NCBI GenBank assembly: GCA_049672765.1
Contig: JBATWQ010000289.1
Coordinates: 1 to 8,059, forward strand
DNA: 8,059 nt
From: JAGQSZ01 sp049672765
GTDB taxonomy: Bacteria > Actinomycetota > Acidimicrobiia > Acidimicrobiales > Microtrichaceae
Direction of reading: 5' to 3'
The position numbers and the translations under genes were made by a program. Positions 6,222 to 8,059 of the stretch are shown in pieces. The notes beneath the pieces are model-generated. The model saw only the letters and a program-made list of their open reading frames with translations. It was not told the origin of the DNA and did no database searches. Every line of letters starts with the position of its first letter. The stretch's first letter is position 1.

Positions 6222-7114
6222 ACCTGGGGATTTTCTGCAGCCTTCGCAACGTCGTCCGTGGTTGGACCGGGGTGCCGGTGACCGGTGCGGATGACGTACG
6301 AAATGAGCACCGCCGCGGCGATTATCACGGCGACGCCGATCGCCAGGCGTGCTCCGCCGACGCGCTCCACCCAGCGCTGCATCGCACCCTGGAACTCGCG
6401 TGAACGCTGCACGATCGTGCTCGATCCGCCCGAGTTGAGTTCACGGACCTCGATGAACGCGTAGTAGCTGACGAACGTCCCGGCGAGGATCAACAACACG
6501 CCCGAGATCCTGTCGACGTAGGGAAGAATGCGACGGAACGAGCGGACGATTCCGCCCTTGGCCAACGCAACCGCGATGGTCAGGATCGACAGGGTCGTGC
6601 CCATACCGAGCCCGTATGCCAGGAATGTGGACACTCCCACCACGAAGCTGGTGTTGCGCAGGGTCGTCGAAACGATCCCGATGAAGATCGTGATCGTGCA
6701 GCTCAGTGACGCAATCGCGTAGGAGATCCCGTAGAGGAACATCGAGCTGAGCTGACGATCCTGGCTACCGAGGGACACCTTGGGCAGCCTCACCACGGGC
6801 TCGAAGCCGCGCAGCATGGCGATGCCGAGCCCGACCAGGCCTATGCCGATAATGCCTGTGAAGTAGGGCAGCCGTCGGCCCACCAGACCCGATACCGAGG
6901 TCCACGCGAAGCCCATGATTCCGAACACGATCAGGAACCCGAGCGTCACCGCAGCGCTGACCGCCAGCGCCCGAGTCACCGGATTCCGGGTCTGGGAGTC
7001 CGTTTCATCCAGCCCCAGGTAGTACGCCAGATAGGCGGGAAGCATCGCAAAACCACAGGGATTCACCGTCGCGACCATTCCCGCCGAGAACGCGAGGGCC
7101 ATCTCTGCTCCCAT
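6218..7114 (-). CDS. ccdA: CcdA/DsbD-type thiol-disulfide membrane transporter
   Basis: CcdA family membrane proteins carry reducing equivalents from cytoplasmic thioredoxin to extracytoplasmic thioredoxin-like proteins, usually for cytochrome c maturation. The 298-residue protein starts with the family signature: ATVNPCGFAMLPAYLAYYLG with Cys20 in the first membrane segment, and the partner Cys139 in SYAIASLSCTITIF. Hydrophobic segments lie at about 5-31, 48-70, 84-101, 124-148, 157-187 and 200-222, the usual six, plus a seventh at about 257-276 after a polar linker, then a hydrophilic tail. The seventh segment makes it longer than a minimal CcdA of about 230 residues. The ATG at 7114 has AGAGGA 9 nt upstream; Met5 (ATG at 7102) is a close alternative. 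The thioredoxin gene lies 65 bp upstream on the same strand, the expected partner. Confidence 0.93.
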   Translation of the reverse strand: MGAEMALAFSAGMVATVNPCGFAMLPAYLAYYLGLDETDSQTRNPVTRALAVSAAVTLGFLIVFGIMGFAWTSVSGLVGRRLPYFTGIIGIGLVGLGIAMLRGFEPVVRLPKVSLGSQDRQLSSMFLYGISYAIASLSCTITIFIGIVSTTLRNTSFVVGVSTFLAYGLGMGTTLSILTIAVALAKGGIVRSFRRILPYVDRISGVLLILAGTFVSYYAFIEVRELNSGGSSTIVQRSREFQGAMQRWVERVGGARLAIGVAVIIAAAVLISYVIRTGHRHPGPTTDDVAKAAENPQV

Positions 7115-7123
7115 CCCCTCAGT

Positions 7124-7129
7124 TCCTCT
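7124..7129 (-). promoter_or_regulatory. Ribosome binding site of ccdA
   Basis: AGAGGA on the minus strand lies 9 nt before the ATG at 7114, with GAGGGG directly adjoining the ATG. This is a clear Shine-Dalgarno, in contrast to most other genes here, and fits translation from within a thioredoxin-ccdA transcript. Confidence 0.55.
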
Positions 7130-7152
7130 CGACCGAACGGTGGGCGACCCGA

Positions 7153-7176
7153 TGGACGGTCGTCCAAAGGACGGTC
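7153..7176. repeat. GGACGGTC dyad/direct repeat in the thioredoxin-ccdA gap
   Basis: GGACGGTC occurs at 7154-7161 and 7169-7176. The first copy is part of the dyad TGGACG-GT-CGTCCA (7153-7166), and CGTCC (7161-7165) can also pair with GGACG (7169-7173) across an AAA loop. It lies directly after the thioredoxin stop, so it may stabilise or process the joint message, or bind a regulator. No function is assigned. Confidence 0.4.
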
Positions 7177-7179
7177 ATC

Positions 7180-7833
7180 TCACGGCGTGGGGAAGTCATG
7201 GTCCTTGAGCAGCTTGACGAACTTCTTGACCGTCAGCTCACCGTTGTGTGTCGCGACAATTTTGCCCTTACCGTCGACCAGGACCGTTCGTGGCAGGGCC
7301 AGTGCTCCGAAAGCGGTCGAGATCTCACCCCTTGGGTCGCGGGCATTGGGATAGGTCACCCCGGTCTGGGTGACCATCTTCTTCCCGGATTCGACCGTGT
7401 CCTGGCTGTTGATGCCGAGGACCGTCACCTTGTCGCCCAGATCCGTGGCCACGGACTCAAGGGCGGGCATCTCGTTGAGGCAGGGTGCGCAAGTCGATGA
7501 CCAGAAGTTCAGCACGACCGGAGTCCCAACTCCGGCGATTTCGGCCAATTGCTTCTCGCCGCCGTCGAGCATGTTCAGCTTTACGTTGGGTGCCTGGTCC
7601 CCGATCTTCGCCATCGATTGGCCTTCGGGGACGAGGGGGGTGACGGTCACGTTGTCGAGTGCGTCGCGGATGTCGGTCGCGCCTGTGTCGTCGTCAGAGA
7701 GTGCGTTGGCGGCGATCGCAGCAACACCCAACGCGACTATCAGGGCTACGGCTGTGACGACGAGCATCCCGAAGGGACCGAATGGCAGGTGTAGCGATCG
7801 GCGTGTGGTTTGGGACTCGGGGGGCTTGCTCAT
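7180..7833 (-). CDS. TlpA/ResA-type membrane-anchored thioredoxin-like protein
   Basis: This 217-residue protein is a thiol-disulfide oxidoreductase of the TlpA/ResA (AhpC/TSA-Redoxin) group, held outside the cytoplasmic membrane by an N-terminal anchor. Residues 1-21 are polar with an RR pair, 22-44 form one membrane segment, and 76-217 form the thioredoxin fold: IGDQAPNVKLNMLDGGEKQL (77-96), VVLNFWSSTCAPC (106-118) with redox pair Cys115 and Cys118, VTVLGINSQD (137-146), and ALALPRTVLVD (177-187) with the cis-proline Pro181. A CAPC active site and downstream CcdA point to a reductant role, for example for apocytochrome c, but no cytochrome gene is in the window, so the target is unknown. 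There is no lipobox. The ATG at 7833 is the only sensible start; its ribosome site (GACGG) is weak. Confidence 0.92.
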   Translation of the reverse strand: MSKPPESQTTRRSLHLPFGPFGMLVVTAVALIVALGVAAIAANALSDDDTGATDIRDALDNVTVTPLVPEGQSMAKIGDQAPNVKLNMLDGGEKQLAEIAGVGTPVVLNFWSSTCAPCLNEMPALESVATDLGDKVTVLGINSQDTVESGKKMVTQTGVTYPNARDPRGEISTAFGALALPRTVLVDGKGKIVATHNGELTVKKFVKLLKDHDFPTP

Positions 7834-7879
7834 CGCACCGTCAGGGATCGGGTCGCGCGCTGGCCTTGGCCGGACGCGG

Positions 7880-7912
7880 GTGGGGGGACCGGTCGGAATC
7901 CGGTCCCCCCAC
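7880..7912. terminator. Perfect 13-bp GC hairpin, terminator-like
   Basis: GTGGGGGGACCGG (7880-7892) pairs perfectly with CCGGTCCCCCCAC (7900-7912) across a 7-nt loop. It is very stable. Neither side has a T-tract. It could terminate a transcript entering from the right edge, or act as an attenuator or leader structure 46 nt before the thioredoxin ATG. Confidence 0.55.
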
Positions 7913-7939
7913 GGTATCCATCAGAACGGCCCCGGTCAG
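7911..7939 (-). promoter_or_regulatory. Candidate promoter of the thioredoxin-ccdA unit (CTGACC / TACCGT)
   Basis: On the minus strand CTGACC (7934-7939, four of six matches to TTGACA) is separated by exactly 17 bp from TACCGT (7911-7916, TANNNT). Transcription would start near 7904, inside the 13-bp hairpin. The -35 also forms one arm of the 7-bp inverted repeat 7933-7960, so a bound protein could block it. The match is weak and this is a guess. Confidence 0.28.
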
Positions 7940-7960
7940 GTCGCCAAGCGTTGCTGACCG
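7933..7960. repeat. Inverted repeat CGGTCAG/CTGACCG
   Basis: CGGTCAG (7933-7939) is the exact inverse of CTGACCG (7954-7960), with 14 nt between. The arms are about 2 helical turns apart centre to centre (21 bp), which suits a dimeric regulator as well as an RNA stem. One arm overlaps the candidate -35. Confidence 0.45.
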
Positions 7961-7978
7961 CGGATCTACTGAGGAGAA

Positions 7979-7994
7979 CGCCCCTGCGGGGGCG
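7979..7994. repeat. Short GC hairpin CGCCCC/GGGGCG
   Basis: CGCCCC (7979-7984) pairs with GGGGCG (7989-7994) across a TGCG tetraloop. It is the third of four consecutive inverted repeats. On its own it would be unremarkable in GC-rich DNA. Confidence 0.4.
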
Positions 7995-8002
7995 GTATCT
8001 GG

Positions 8003-8034
8003 GCTGATTGTCACAGACGGCTGTGACAATCAGC
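8003..8034. repeat. Perfect 14-bp inverted repeat with 4-nt loop
   Basis: GCTGATTGTCACAG (8003-8016) is the exact inverse of CTGTGACAATCAGC (8021-8034) with ACGG between. Unlike its surroundings it is AT-balanced. Both strands carry TGA in the outer arm. It may be a terminator hairpin just after a gene that enters from the right edge, or an operator; the core TCACA-N6-TGTGA has CRP-type half-sites in the reversed, everted order. Confidence 0.65.
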
Positions 8035-8059
8035 TGCCGGTACCAGTCGTCCAGAGGCT

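Larger units (their letters stand above)
7834..8059. other. Structured non-coding region upstream of the thioredoxin gene
   Basis: No convincing gene is seen here. Four inverted repeats follow each other: 7880-7912 (13-bp stem), 7933-7960 (7 bp), 7979-7994 (6 bp) and 8003-8034 (14 bp). The region must hold the promoter and leader of the thioredoxin-ccdA unit, and perhaps the terminator of a gene beyond the right edge. The last bases may be the end of such a gene, but I cannot tell in which frame. Confidence 0.6.

Noticed and set aside
7841..8029. 62-residue minus-strand reading frame starting at TTG
   Set aside because: It begins inside the 14-bp palindrome, has no ribosome site, an unbiased third-position base use and no recognisable sequence.
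7830..8057. Minus-strand frame open from the right edge to a TGA overlapping the thioredoxin ATG (ATGA), beginning PLDDWYRQLIVTAV
   Set aside because: The ATGA overlap and the first residues look tempting as the tail of an upstream gene. But the rest is arginine- and proline-rich, uses rare AGA/AGG/AGT codons, and runs through all four hairpins. About 75 open codons can occur by chance at this GC. Sequence beyond 8059 would settle it.
1..8059. A new defence system, mobile element or biosynthetic cluster
   Set aside because: I looked for transposases, integrases, toxin-antitoxin pairs, nucleases, reverse transcriptases and CRISPR repeats on both strands and saw none. HrpB is a helicase but is a known stand-alone family, not a defence marker.

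Overview
This window is GC-rich DNA, roughly 60% or more by eye, and is almost fully coding. I read it as chromosomal DNA of a high-GC bacterium, most likely an actinobacterium. The reasons are the GC-ending codons, the actinobacterial character of the amidohydrolase and the secreted membrane protein, and five starts with a TANNNT hexamer 6-8 bp ahead of them and little or no Shine-Dalgarno. Acidimicrobiia is a guess; no marker gene is present. I see no rRNA, tRNA, CRISPR array, transposase or phage gene.

Layout from left to right. (1) 1-1215, minus strand: the N-terminal half of an ATP-dependent helicase HrpB, cut by the left edge. (2) 1415-1882, plus strand: a rhodanese-domain lipoprotein, divergent from hrpB. 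(3) 1878-1981: a convergent intergenic region packed with ACTG/CAGT dyads, probably a terminator. (4) 1978-3714, minus strand: an amidohydrolase of the N-acyl-D-amino-acid deacylase type. Its start lies 9 bp after the stop of (5) 3724-4740, minus strand, a secreted multi-pass membrane protein with a WHDHRIHYM motif. (6) 4827-5462, plus strand: pdxH (pyridoxamine 5'-phosphate oxidase), divergent from the membrane protein across 86 bp. (7) 5467-6183, minus strand: a bacterial relative of the algal LCIB/LCIC beta-carbonic anhydrases, convergent with pdxH with only 4 bp between the stops. (8) 6218-7114, minus strand: a CcdA-type thiol-disulfide transporter. (9) 7180-7833, minus strand: a TlpA/ResA-type membrane-anchored thioredoxin. 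(10) 7834-8059: a non-coding region with four consecutive inverted repeats, two of them perfect and 13-14 bp long.

How the genes fit together. The thioredoxin and CcdA form a classic extracytoplasmic reduction pair: CcdA passes electrons from cytoplasmic thioredoxin across the membrane to the CAPC protein, usually for cytochrome c maturation or disulfide repair. The LCIB-like gene follows on the same strand, 34 bp after ccdA, but has its own good promoter. The rhodanese lipoprotein also acts outside the membrane, but it is not linked to that pair. hrpB, pdxH and the amidohydrolase look like unrelated housekeeping or metabolic genes.

The points most worth following up are the LCIB-type carbonic anhydrase in a bacterium, the recurrent leaderless-type starts, the helically phased CAGT array, and the hairpin cluster upstream of the thioredoxin gene.
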